34,768 bases of DNA from Bacillota bacterium (GTDB lineage: Bacteria > Bacillota > Limnochordia > Darwinibacteriales > DTU012), in contig JAAYNP010000067.1 of NCBI GenBank assembly GCA_012520795.1, positions 1 to 34,768 of the forward strand, written 5' to 3'. The notes beneath the pieces are model-generated. The model had not been told where the DNA came from. It searched no databases and was given only the letters and a program-made list of their open reading frames with translations. Position numbers and translations under genes: made by a program. Shown piece after piece: positions 8,776-16,320 of this stretch (its first letter is position 1; each line of letters starts with the position of its first letter).

Positions 8776-9794
8776 GACACCGCGAACTCCCGGGAAAGTT
8801 TGACCCAGCTTGCCAAAGTCTGATAGGCTACCCCGCTGTCAATGATCTCCGCAGCCAGCTCAATACCTTCTGCAAAACCTGAAGCTTTCTTGCCAACATA
8901 CAAGGCAGCCGCGGCGTTTAGAAGCACTATGTCTCTCTTCGCCCCTTTTTCTCCCTGCAAGATGTTTGTAATAATCCTTGCGTTCGCTTCCGCATCACCA
9001 CCGGCGAGTTCCGACTTGTGGGCATACGCCAGCCCAAACTGGGGCGGGTCGATGCAGTAAGTCTCGACACTGCCGTCTTTCAATTCTGTGATCTGTGTCT
9101 GGGCAGTGATTGTAATCTCATCCAAACCATCCAAACCATGGACCACCAATGCCCGTTCACAGCCAAGCGCTTTCAAGGCATGGGCCAGGGTTTCCGTCAA
9201 TCCCGCTGCAAACACCCCCAGCACCTGGCCTCTGACCCGTGCCGGATTTGTCAAAGGGCCGAGAACATTGAAAATGGTTCTAACTCCCAACTCTTTCCTC
9301 GGTTTGACCACATTGCCCATCGCCTGGTGGAACATTGGGGCAAACACAAAACCAATATTCACATGGCTGACACAGGCTTTCACCTGATTGGGGCCTAGGT
9401 CAATTTTGACCTCAAGCTGTTCGAGGACATCGGCGCTGCCGCATCTGCTGGACACTGACCGGTTCCCGTGCTTGATCACCGGCACTCCGGCAGCAGCAGT
9501 AATAATCGCCACCGCTGTGGAAATGTTGAACGTGTTGGCGCCGTCCCCTCCTGTTCCACAGGTGTCAATGGCGTAGAGATCCTCGGTGTTGATAGCTACA
9601 GCCTTATCACGCATCACCCGCGCCCCACCAGTTATTTCGGTGCTGGTCTCTCCCTTGATCCGCAGCCCCATTAAAAACGCGCCTATTTGCGTTGGTGTCA
9701 GTTCTCCGTCCATAATCTTGGTCATGATCTGGACCATTTCCGCCTCAGTCAGGTTTTCTTTGTTGGCCAGCTTGTTAAGGACCTCAGGCAACAC
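8772..9794 (-). CDS. trpD: Anthranilate phosphoribosyltransferase
   Basis: This protein of about 340 residues joins anthranilate to PRPP. The PRPP/Mg2+ motifs are intact: IDTCGTGGDGANTFNIST (near 80-97), KHGNRSVSSRCGSADVLE, and NVLGPLTNPA. A longer frame begins at TTG 9809, but GTG 9794 has GGAGGTG 6 nt upstream and gives the usual family N-terminus (LPEVLNKLANKENLT), so I chose it. The start lies inside the end of trpG. Nothing in the enzyme looks damaged, in contrast to the neighbouring trpG. Confidence 0.96.
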   Translation of the reverse strand: MLPEVLNKLANKENLTEAEMVQIMTKIMDGELTPTQIGAFLMGLRIKGETSTEITGGARVMRDKAVAINTEDLYAIDTCGTGGDGANTFNISTAVAIITAAAGVPVIKHGNRSVSSRCGSADVLEQLEVKIDLGPNQVKACVSHVNIGFVFAPMFHQAMGNVVKPRKELGVRTIFNVLGPLTNPARVRGQVLGVFAAGLTETLAHALKALGCERALVVHGLDGLDEITITAQTQITELKDGSVETYCIDPPQFGLAYAHKSELAGGDAEANARIITNILQGEKGAKRDIVLLNAAAALYVGKKASGFAEGIELAAEIIDSGVAYQTLASWVKLSREFAVS

Positions 9795-10377
9795 AGCTTC
9801 CACCTCCAAGCAAATTGTGATTTAGAAAATTGTGCAAAAGCTGTTTACCGCATTCTGTTGCAATTGATCCGGGACAAAACTGCAGGCCGAATACCAAATG
9901 CCGGCGGTGGCGGATCGCCATTACCTCAGCCTCATATGTGACAGCCAGTACCTGCAGTTCATCAGGGAGCGACTGGGGATCGACAACCAGTGAATGGTAG
10001 CACATAACCTCAAGAGGGCTTTTGATCCCATGAAAGATTTGATCCCCTTGATGATAAATAAGCGTGCATTTCCCGTGGATCACTCTTTTTGCCGGCACTA
10101 CCGCACAACTGAAATGTTTGGCGATCGCCAAATGCCCAAAGCCTACTCCCAGAATTGGGACCTTCCCGGCGAAGGCAGTCACCACGTGGTTGGAGGCCGC
10201 CTTATCCTCAGGCAACTCTGCTCCTGAACAGAGGACGATACCGCTCAGGGGAAGTTTTTCCAGTTCTTGAACTGTAACCGTGTCACTGCGGATCACCACA
10301 ATATCCGGGTCGGCCTCGCCAAGGTATTGATAGAGATTGTACGCAAACGAACCATGGTTATCAATAATCACGATCAT
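9784..10377 (-). CDS. trpG: Anthranilate synthase component II homologue lacking the glutaminase triad
   Basis: This 197-residue class I amidotransferase-fold protein sits in the trpG position between trpE and trpD. Its fold markers are clear: IIDNHGSFAYNLYQYLGE at the start, ILGVGFGHLAIAKHF around the nucleophile elbow, HGKCTLIYH, CYHSLVV, MAIRHRRHLVFGLQF. All three catalytic positions are changed. The nucleophile Cys of GVCLGH is Gly79 (GVGFGH), and the His and Glu of FHPES are Cys168 and Gly170 (FCPGS). The oxyanion segment SPGPG is also lost (CSGAE). It therefore cannot release ammonia from glutamine by the known mechanism. The reading frame is intact and follows trpE directly, so it is probably kept as a structural partner of TrpE. 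An active PabA/TrpG could be encoded elsewhere. Confidence 0.9.
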   Translation of the reverse strand: MIVIIDNHGSFAYNLYQYLGEADPDIVVIRSDTVTVQELEKLPLSGIVLCSGAELPEDKAASNHVVTAFAGKVPILGVGFGHLAIAKHFSCAVVPAKRVIHGKCTLIYHQGDQIFHGIKSPLEVMCYHSLVVDPQSLPDELQVLAVTYEAEVMAIRHRRHLVFGLQFCPGSIATECGKQLLHNFLNHNLLGGGSCVA

Positions 10378-11865
10378 TCAACACACCTCCGCTTGCCTGA
10401 TTGCTTCCAATAAGGCTTCGGTTTTCCGCAGAGTCTCGCCATACTCGGCTGCAGGATCGGAATCGTAAACGATTCCTGCCCCAGCCTGGACAAAGGCTGT
10501 TTTGCCTTTAAAGAGAATTGTGCGGATTGCGATGCAAAGATCCAAATTGCCGTTGAACCCGAGATACCCGACTGCACCTGCATAGACACCCCGTTTTTCG
10601 GGCTCCAGCCGATCAATAATCTCCATCGCTCTCATCTTTGGTGCGCCGGAAACAGTGCCCGCCGGCAGGCAGGCGATTAGTGCATCAAACATCGTAGCCT
10701 CCTGTTTCAGCCTGCCCGCCACATTGGTTGCCAGGTGCATAACATGGGAGTACTTCTCCACATGCATCAGGTTTCTGACCTCAACTGTACCGAATTCAGC
10801 AACTCTGCCAATGTCATTGCGGCCCAAATCCACCAGCATCAGATGCTCAGCCACCTCTTTCTCATTGTCGAGCAAGTCTTCGGCGTAGGCCTGATCTTCA
10901 GCAGGGGTCCTTCCCCGGGGGCGGGTTCCCGCAATCGGGCAGGTCTCCACTAAGCCATCTGTCACTTTGACCAAAAGCTCTGGGGAAGCCCCAACCAGCT
11001 GGTACTCCCCAAAATCGATGTAGAAGAGGTACGGCGACGGATTGAGCGACCGCAGCATCCGGTAAACACTAAAGGGATCTGCCTCGGTATGGAGTGTCAG
11101 CCGCTGTGAGAGGACAACCTGAAAGGCTGCCCCTTTCTCAATCAGGTTTTTTACCTGCTCCGCCTTGTGAATGAAACTGCTTTTGCTCTCAGTACTGGAG
11201 CTCCAGGCTGTCTCGCCGGTTATCTCCTGCGCATCAGCAAAGGCCCCTGTTCGCGTAGCGTAATTACCGTTTCCAATCTCAGCCTGGATCGCTTTCAGCC
11301 TGGCAACCGCCTTTTCGTAACAAATTGCAGGATCATTACCGTGGACAGCATTGACTACGAGCACAATCTTCTGCTGCACATGGTCATACACGATCACTTC
11401 ACTGGTTAGAAGCAGGTGGATGTCAGGCATGTTCAGAGTGTCAGCCTGCCTGTTTTTCATTCTCTCACCGCTGCGGGCAACGTCATAGGCAAAGTACCCG
11501 ACTGCGCCTCCGAGAAAATCCGGCAGATCGGCTGTTTTGGCAATTGCAAATCCTTCCATGATCTCCCTGATGATCTTCAAAGCATTGCCGTGTTTTTCAG
11601 TGATTGAATTTTTCTGAACATCAAATACACTCACCATATTGCCCCTTGCTGTGATAACCAAAAACGGATTGCGGCCGATGTAGGAGTAGCGAGCCCAGCG
11701 GCGGCCGCCCTCCACACCTTCCAGCATATAGCTGTTCTCACCCCGCCCAAGCTTCATGAACAAGCTGATGGGCGTTTCCACATCGCCGGCTACTTCCATA
11801 GCCACAGGTACCATCTTACCAGTCAGGCTTAACCTGACAAACTCCTCGTAACTCGGGTAAACCAA
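10378..11865 (-). CDS. trpE: Anthranilate synthase component I
   Basis: This 495-residue chorismate-utilising enzyme makes anthranilate from chorismate and ammonia. The C-terminal catalytic domain has VVLSQRL, YLFYIDFGEYQLVGASPE, PIAGTRPRG, LVDLGRNDIGRVAEFG, SGAPKMRAMEIIDRLE and GAGIVYDSDPAAEY, all standard chorismate/Mg2+ residues. The N-terminal regulatory motif usually reading LLES is MLEG here (about residue 49), with the rest of the pocket (GRRWARYSYIG) normal, which may alter Trp feedback. The TTG start at 11865 has AAAGGAG 8 nt upstream. It is the first gene of the operon, behind the T-box leader. Confidence 0.97.
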   Translation of the reverse strand: MVYPSYEEFVRLSLTGKMVPVAMEVAGDVETPISLFMKLGRGENSYMLEGVEGGRRWARYSYIGRNPFLVITARGNMVSVFDVQKNSITEKHGNALKIIREIMEGFAIAKTADLPDFLGGAVGYFAYDVARSGERMKNRQADTLNMPDIHLLLTSEVIVYDHVQQKIVLVVNAVHGNDPAICYEKAVARLKAIQAEIGNGNYATRTGAFADAQEITGETAWSSSTESKSSFIHKAEQVKNLIEKGAAFQVVLSQRLTLHTEADPFSVYRMLRSLNPSPYLFYIDFGEYQLVGASPELLVKVTDGLVETCPIAGTRPRGRTPAEDQAYAEDLLDNEKEVAEHLMLVDLGRNDIGRVAEFGTVEVRNLMHVEKYSHVMHLATNVAGRLKQEATMFDALIACLPAGTVSGAPKMRAMEIIDRLEPEKRGVYAGAVGYLGFNGNLDLCIAIRTILFKGKTAFVQAGAGIVYDSDPAAEYGETLRKTEALLEAIRQAEVC

Positions 11866-11892
11866 CTCGCCAACTCCTTTCTTTTGGGTAAT

Positions 11893-11929
11893 AAAAAAAG
11901 CATTTCGCTCACTCTAGAGACGAAATGCT
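11893..11929 (-). terminator. Second T-box terminator
   Basis: AGCATTTCG (11929-11921) pairs perfectly with CGAAATGCT (11907-11899) and runs into seven U residues. It competes with the second antiterminator at 11950-11936 and ends 28 nt before the trpE start codon. Confidence 0.9.
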
Positions 11930-11998
11930 TCCATTCCGCGGTGCCACTCTAGTTAGACAGTACTCTCACTGCCGCTGTTTGATGCGCCTGCCCGGAAA

Positions 11999-12030
11999 CA
12001 AAAAACTTTCGCCCATGTTAGGACGAAAGT
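11999..12030 (-). terminator. First T-box terminator
   Basis: ACTTTCG pairs with CGAAAGT around a short loop and is followed by a run of U. It competes with the upstream antiterminator AGGTGGCAACGCGG and is the first decision point of the trp leader. Confidence 0.88.
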
Positions 12031-12297
12031 CTCCTTCCGCGTTGCCACCTAAATTAGATAGTGATCCACTATCTCCCTCTTTCGGGTACCATCATACCCT
12101 ATCCCTGTAACGGGGGAAACCCGGCCTACTGCTACTCTTGCACTGCTTCCGCAGCCAATTTCGCAGTGCCTCTCCAGGACCCATTCAATAAGCACTCCGG
12201 GCCGGGCTCCCACCATCTCCGGCTCGCTTAACCTTCGCAGCTTACCTACTCGCTCCTGTCATCGAGTTTGCGCTGTGTTGTTGGTAATATTACAAAT

Positions 12298-12326
12298 ATC
12301 TTACTCACAGGATGCGGTGTTGTCAA
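12298..12326 (-). promoter_or_regulatory. trp operon promoter (sigma-A type)
   Basis: TTGACA (12326-12321) and TAAGAT (12303-12298) are separated by exactly 17 nt. The predicted transcript start lies about 30 nt before T-box Stem I, consistent with this driving the whole trpEGDCFBA unit. Confidence 0.88.
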
Positions 12327-12370
12327 GAGGAATTTTTTTCATAGCGGCTTCAGCAAGGTAACCACTAAGG

Positions 12371-12715
12371 TCACAGCCCTCCGAAATAGTTCTCCGGCGT
12401 GACTTCGATGATGCAGCAAATGATATCGGACGGGCCGACCTGAGTGTGTTTGTTAATCAGGGCGCTGAGTTTGTCGCAAAGGGTTTGCTTCATTTCTTGA
12501 GTCCTGCCCGGGTACATGGTGATTTCCACAAAAACAAAATCTTGTTCCCTGCTTGCGTGAATGCTCCTAAATTCGGCCGGAGTCTTGTAAAGCATGACTT
12601 GGCCGATGTTTTCCTTGATTCCCAATACCTCAACCAGGGTACTGCGAATCTCTTCGACCAGCGCATGCTCGTCGGTTTTGGTCACTTGGGACATGTGGAT
12701 CTTTACTTGGGGCAT
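12371..12715 (-). CDS. Tautomerase (4-oxalocrotonate tautomerase/MIF superfamily)-like protein
   Basis: This 114-residue protein begins Met-Pro (MPQVKIHM); the N-terminal proline is the catalytic base of the tautomerase superfamily once Met is removed. FVFVEITMYPGRTQEMK and the following LCDKLSALI helix resemble the beta-alpha-beta unit, and the length suggests two fused units rather than the 62-residue 4-OT. ATG 12715 has GAGGTGAT at good spacing; the longer frame start at 12724 would bury the proline. The substrate is unknown. It is transcribed toward the trp promoter, ending about 45 nt from the -35 box. Confidence 0.78.
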   Translation of the reverse strand: MPQVKIHMSQVTKTDEHALVEEIRSTLVEVLGIKENIGQVMLYKTPAEFRSIHASREQDFVFVEITMYPGRTQEMKQTLCDKLSALINKHTQVGPSDIICCIIEVTPENYFGGL

Positions 12716-12785
12716 GATCATCACCTCTTGGATTTTGGTTTACAAGCCGATCAAAGGATACATTGGAACTTGAGTCTGCTTGTAA

Positions 12786-12998
12786 TCATGACAGTATTCC
12801 AAGCAAAATACTCAATCCAAGAGCTCCCAGCCAGGAAATCTCGCCCCTGATATAGCCTTCTTCAACAACCCTGGGAAAGATATACGGGATGACCAAACCC
12901 CATAGAAACTTGATGAGCAAAGTATTGATCACCACGATCAAAATGATCGTCATCCAGTTCACCCCCATCAGCGCTCCTAGTTTTGGTGCTGACAACAT
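12786..12998 (-). CDS. Small membrane protein
   Basis: This 70-residue protein has two clear hydrophobic segments, about residues 16-37 (MTIILIVVINTLL, then a Trp-Gly-rich turn) and 52-68 (WLGALGLSILLGIL), separated by a charged loop (RVVEEGYIRGE). ATG 12998 is preferred over the TTG 24 nt upstream because AAAGGAG then sits 10 nt before it. I do not recognise the family. It precedes the tautomerase gene by 70 nt. Confidence 0.6.
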   Translation of the reverse strand: MLSAPKLGALMGVNWMTIILIVVINTLLIKFLWGLVIPYIFPRVVEEGYIRGEISWLGALGLSILLGILS

Positions 12999-13057
12999 TT
13001 TCCACCGTCTCCTTTCTAACAAATTGTCTTCCTAAATAATCTGCTCGAGCAATTGCT

Positions 13058-13460
13058 TTACTGCTGCAATTCTTTCTTCCCCAGTTCCCGGTGGCAGATG
13101 GTCTCGAAACCCACCGTGTAGTAAAACTCTGGAACGCCGCCATAGCAGGCATAATCCCCATTTGAAGCCTTAATCACTGTGGTCAGGTCTTTGCGGAAAT
13201 TGGGGCTGCTCTGCATCAGCATGCGGGAGTCCCGATCGTCATCGGGATTATCTCCGTGATTGAAGCCCTTCCAGAGGCAAGCGTGGATTTTCCCATAATC
13301 ATTCTCTTCTGCGAGGGAAATCGCTGTAAACCCCTGGGGAGGTTTGACCCCAGGAAAGGGTTTGTGATAGGGGAAAACCCGCACCGGCGTACTCAAAAAA
13401 CGGCGGCAGCAGATAGCTGTTCAGGGTATCAAGACAATATATCTCTGTTAAGAAGCTATG
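13058..13460 (-). pseudogene. Decayed GNAT acetyltransferase with internal deletion and frameshift
   Basis: The readable 3' frame (13058-13396) encodes GVKPPQGFTAISLAEEN, KIHACLWKGFNHGD, SPNFRKDLTTVIK and NGDYACYGG, then jumps straight to VPEFYYTVGFETICHRE. In GNATs, about 40 residues holding beta4 and the acetyl-CoA loop lie between YACYxG and PEFYxxxGF, so the cofactor site is deleted in frame. Upstream, plausible protein continues in another frame (DTLNSYLLPPFFEYAGAGF), and the 3' frame has a stop just before, so there is also a frameshift near 13375. It cannot bind acetyl-CoA as written. Confidence 0.6.
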
Positions 13461-13521
13461 CACCAGTAGCAAACCCCAGTAATTTGGCAACCGGTGGAAG
13501 AAACAAAACCCACTTCGGCAT
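13456..13521 (-). pseudogene. Short relic resembling ICMT-family methyltransferase N-terminus
   Basis: A 21-codon frame encodes VLFLPPVAKLLGFATG, resembling the ILPPVARLLGLAVV segment of the ICMT-like gene at 1028-1510. About 25 of 29 nt also match locally. It then hits a stop and runs into the GNAT relic. Weak but positioned in an obviously decayed stretch. Confidence 0.3.
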
Positions 13522-13682
13522 GCATGCTTCGTTATTGGATAACCAATTCCACCAAATGCAGCATTTTCCTTCACCTTTTAAGTGAACAAGGATTATGCCG
13601 GTCTGTTATCATAGCAGTGGAGGAAATGTTTTTGCATGAAACTAAATGTATACTGAAACCACCGTGCGGGAGGAGGGACACC

Positions 13683-14981
13683 ATGCATTACTCGGACGTG
13701 ATCAAATCAGCGCTGACATATATCGAGCAAAACCTCAAAGCCGACATCACGGCGGAAGAACTGGCGCAGATGGCAGGCTATTCAACCTATCACTATTACC
13801 GTCTGTTCTCAGCTGTGACGGGGTCATCCATTGCGGCCTATATCCTAAAAAGACGCCTTGACCATGCTCTGGCCGAAATCGCTGAAGGCCGTAAAGCCAT
13901 CGATGTAGTGCTCGAATACGGCTTTGATACATATTCCGGGTTTTACAAGGCCTTTGTCAAGATGTATGGCTGCTCCCCGCGGAAGTATTTGAATCTTTAT
14001 CCCGGACACAAACCAACAAAACCGGAGGTGGCATTCATGTATAGCGAAAGCCTGCTGCGCAAGTCATTGGAGAACTGGAATATCGATCTATCTCTGCCCA
14101 TCAGTGACCTCTACTTGGCCAACGGGGCAAAGGTTTCGGGAAATGTCTGGCAAGTCGGTGATGAGTATATTCTCAAAACCGGCCCCCGGGAGAAGCTCCT
14201 CAAAGATCTGACGATATCCGAAGCTCTTCACTCCCAAGGCTTCAATGCTTCAACACCGGTCCTCACCAAGGCAGGGCAAAGATACTTGGAAGGCAAGGAC
14301 ATTTTCGTCTTGACCCGGGGCATTAAAGGTAGCCCGCTCTCTCACGCCGACAGATTTGGCAAGCAGCGGGTTAAGTTTGCCGAACAGTACGGCCGTGCCA
14401 TTGCCAAGTTGCACAAAGCGCTAAGAACCATCCAGGACGACATACTCCCTGATGAGGTGAACCTCTATCAAAATGTGCTTGACTGGTCTCTACCGAGTGT
14501 TCAGCGCCAGAACATCCAATGGAACATGGGCCTTGCCGACAGTTTCTTTGCTGACTATACCGACACTTTTGGCAGACTCTACGGCCAACTGCCCAAACAG
14601 CTGATCCACCGGGATCCCAATCCCAGCAACATACTCTTTCACAACGGCAAGGTTAGCGGGTTCATTGACTTCGAACTGAGCCAGATCAACATCCGATTGT
14701 GGGATGTCTGCTACTGTGCAACGGGGATTCTTTCTGAAGGCAGCCGGGAAGCGTACGGGAAATGGCTGGAGATACTCGGCGGCCTTCTCACTGGGTATGA
14801 CCGTGAAGAAGGGCTGACTGCGGAAGAAAAGCAGGCGGTATTCTACGTCATCTGTTCCATTCAGATGATCTGCATTGCCTATTTCGAAAGCCATGACAAA
14901 TACCGGGAACTTGCCAAGACAAACCGGGAAATGCTGCAGTATATAGCTGAGAACAGAAAACATATTGAGGCGGCCGTTTGA
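13683..14981 (+). CDS. AraC-type HTH fused to aminoglycoside-phosphotransferase-like kinase
   Basis: This 432-residue fusion starts with an AraC/XylS DNA-binding domain at about 1-105. Both HTH units are visible: ITAEELAQMAGYSTYHYYRLF and AIDVVLEYGFDTYSGFYKAF, then CSPRKY. From about 140 to 400 is an APH/choline-kinase fold: Lys165 in YILKTG, HRDPNPSN at 309-316 as the catalytic loop (Asp311, Asn316), and FIDFE at 328-331 for the metal-binding Asp. The key residues are present, so kinase activity is plausible; the substrate (aminoglycoside, amino sugar or other small molecule) is unknown. ATG 13683 follows GGGAGGAGGG; an upstream open frame from 13494 lacks family sequence. It is convergent with the MFS gene. 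Confidence 0.88.
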   Translation: MHYSDVIKSALTYIEQNLKADITAEELAQMAGYSTYHYYRLFSAVTGSSIAAYILKRRLDHALAEIAEGRKAIDVVLEYGFDTYSGFYKAFVKMYGCSPRKYLNLYPGHKPTKPEVAFMYSESLLRKSLENWNIDLSLPISDLYLANGAKVSGNVWQVGDEYILKTGPREKLLKDLTISEALHSQGFNASTPVLTKAGQRYLEGKDIFVLTRGIKGSPLSHADRFGKQRVKFAEQYGRAIAKLHKALRTIQDDILPDEVNLYQNVLDWSLPSVQRQNIQWNMGLADSFFADYTDTFGRLYGQLPKQLIHRDPNPSNILFHNGKVSGFIDFELSQINIRLWDVCYCATGILSEGSREAYGKWLEILGGLLTGYDREEGLTAEEKQAVFYVICSIQMICIAYFESHDKYRELAKTNREMLQYIAENRKHIEAAV

Positions 14982-14992
14982 CCACGGCCGCC
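14969..14992. terminator. GC-rich hairpin between convergent genes
   Basis: GGCGGCCG and CGGCCGCC form a perfect 8-bp stem with an 8-nt loop spanning the stop codon of the AraC-APH gene. It has no U-run on either strand, so it is only a possible weak or bidirectional terminator. Confidence 0.45.
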
Positions 14993-15001
14993 CAACTGGA
15001 G

Positions 15002-16210
15002 CTACCCTGAGCCTCCGCTTAGTTTCTTGTCGTTGTGCTGTTCTATCAGGTGTTTTGATGTCGCTAAGAAATATACTAAGAACGCAAAACAAATCAGCGA
15101 GATGAACCCATATCCGCCAAAAACATCATGTCTTGAAGAGAAAAAGCCAAAGCCTAACCCAACAATGATCAACACTGCCTCTAGTCCCAACGACCGAAAC
15201 GAATCAATGGTCGCTCTCATCGAGGAATCGATATTATGATGAAGGTATCCAGCAATCAAAGGCTCCATAATACCAGATACAGTGCCAATCAGAAAAATCA
15301 CTGCGAGGCTGGTATATCCCATGACCGCAGACAAGTACAGCATCCCCACAGCAAAGATAAGTACCACTCCAAAGATCAAGACCCTGTAGCTGATCTTGTT
15401 TTTAAGCTTATATGCAAGTATGTTCCCAGGCAGCCTTAAGAGACTGAGGCCCGCTGAAAAGAGGCCGAAATAGATGACAGGAACACCGATCCTGTTGATG
15501 TACAGCTGCCAAAACTCATCGATGAAGTTCATTGCTGCACCAACAACCATCCCGGAGAGCAGTACAAGGCATAATCCCGGACTCCGCTGAAAGAAGCGCA
15601 CCGAAGCGGTTACATATTCCTTAACGGCAATCGGCCGTTCCGTCTTACTCTTCATTTCCGGCTCAACCAGTGTAAGCGAAATCAGCAGAGAAACAGCCAT
15701 CCCGGCAAACGATACCCAATAATTCAGCTCGAAGCCGTGCCAGTTGGCCATCAAGCTCCCACTCAATGCTGCCAGCATTGCCGCTGAAAAATCCAAGGCA
15801 CTTAACCTGCCAAAGCATTTTTCAAAAGAACCAGCATTGCCGTGTAACAGCAGCGAATCGTAGAGCAGTGCATTCTCAGCCCCGCTGCCGGCTGAACGCC
15901 CGATCCCTGCCAGGAATATTGCTGCAGCAAAATGCCAGAAACTAGACGCAAATAACAGGATCAAGAATTCACAGCAGCCCATGAGGGCACTTACAATCAT
16001 CATCTTTTTCCGACCCCATTTGTCAGCAGCGATGCCGGAAGGCACCTCAAACAGAACTATCGTAGCGGCATAGATGATCTCTGTGAAGACAACCAGCTGG
16101 ATTGTCATGCCTCTTTGTTCCCAAAACAACCTTTCAATTACATAGGCAGGGATCAGATTGTGGAAGAAACGGATACCATAAAGCTTCCAGACGTTTTGGC
16201 TATAGTTCAT
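15002..16210 (-). CDS. MFS transporter
   Basis: This 402-residue integral membrane protein has about 12 hydrophobic segments. The MFS loop 2-3 motif is seen as GIAADKWGRKK at about 59-69, preceded by VLFEVPSG, which is common in drug- or solute-exporting MFS proteins of Bacillota. A long cytoplasmic loop with KSKTERP lies near the middle, between the two six-helix halves. The substrate is unknown. ATG 16210 is used; a near-perfect 15-bp inverted repeat lies 34 nt upstream and may be its regulatory site. It is convergent with the AraC-APH fusion. Confidence 0.88.
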   Translation of the reverse strand: MNYSQNVWKLYGIRFFHNLIPAYVIERLFWEQRGMTIQLVVFTEIIYAATIVLFEVPSGIAADKWGRKKMMIVSALMGCCEFLILLFASSFWHFAAAIFLAGIGRSAGSGAENALLYDSLLLHGNAGSFEKCFGRLSALDFSAAMLAALSGSLMANWHGFELNYWVSFAGMAVSLLISLTLVEPEMKSKTERPIAVKEYVTASVRFFQRSPGLCLVLLSGMVVGAAMNFIDEFWQLYINRIGVPVIYFGLFSAGLSLLRLPGNILAYKLKNKISYRVLIFGVVLIFAVGMLYLSAVMGYTSLAVIFLIGTVSGIMEPLIAGYLHHNIDSSMRATIDSFRSLGLEAVLIIVGLGFGFFSSRHDVFGGYGFISLICFAFLVYFLATSKHLIEQHNDKKLSGGSG

Positions 16211-16243
16211 TTCCAGGCTCCCGTAATATACTCAATAGAAACC

Positions 16244-16282
16244 TACACTCCACTACCAAAACAAATGTGGTATGGGAGTGTA
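16244..16282. repeat. 15-bp imperfect inverted repeat upstream of MFS gene
   Basis: TACACTCCACTACCA (16244-16258) and TGGTATGGGAGTGTA (16268-16282) pair with two mismatches around a 9-nt A-rich loop. It could be a repressor site or an RNA hairpin in the MFS leader. No U-run follows on the minus strand, so a terminator is less likely. Confidence 0.55.
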
Positions 16283-16300
16283 GGAACATGGATGCTTGCT

Positions 16301-16320
16301 AAGGTTTAGTAAGGTTTAGT
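16301..16320. repeat. Two tandem 10-bp repeats
   Basis: AAGGTTTAGT occurs twice head to tail, one helical turn apart, just upstream of the inverted repeat in front of the MFS gene. The one-turn spacing would suit a regulator binding one DNA face. Confidence 0.5.

Larger units (their letters stand above)
11893..12262 (-). ncRNA. Tryptophan T-box leader with duplicated antiterminator/terminator
   Basis: Read 5'-3' on the minus strand, Stem I is closed by CAGGA (12258-12254) pairing UCCUG (12179-12175). It has the AGUA (12250-12247) and GAA halves of the specifier-loop fold, and the specifier codon UGG (12183-12181) directly after GAA, hence tRNA-Trp. Further down come a Stem III-like hairpin (12073-12057), the T-box AGGTGGCAACGCGG (12050-12037) and a terminator. 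A second hairpin (11971-11958), T-box AGAGTGGCACCGCGG (11950-11936) and terminator follow. Both antiterminator bulges read UGGC, matching a GCCA tRNA end. Only one Stem I fits. Uncharged tRNA-Trp should permit read-through into trpE. Confidence 0.93.

Noticed and set aside
13299-13574. 91-codon minus ORF as a gene
   Set aside because: It mixes a stretch of the frameshifted GNAT relic with out-of-frame sequence and has no consistent family match.
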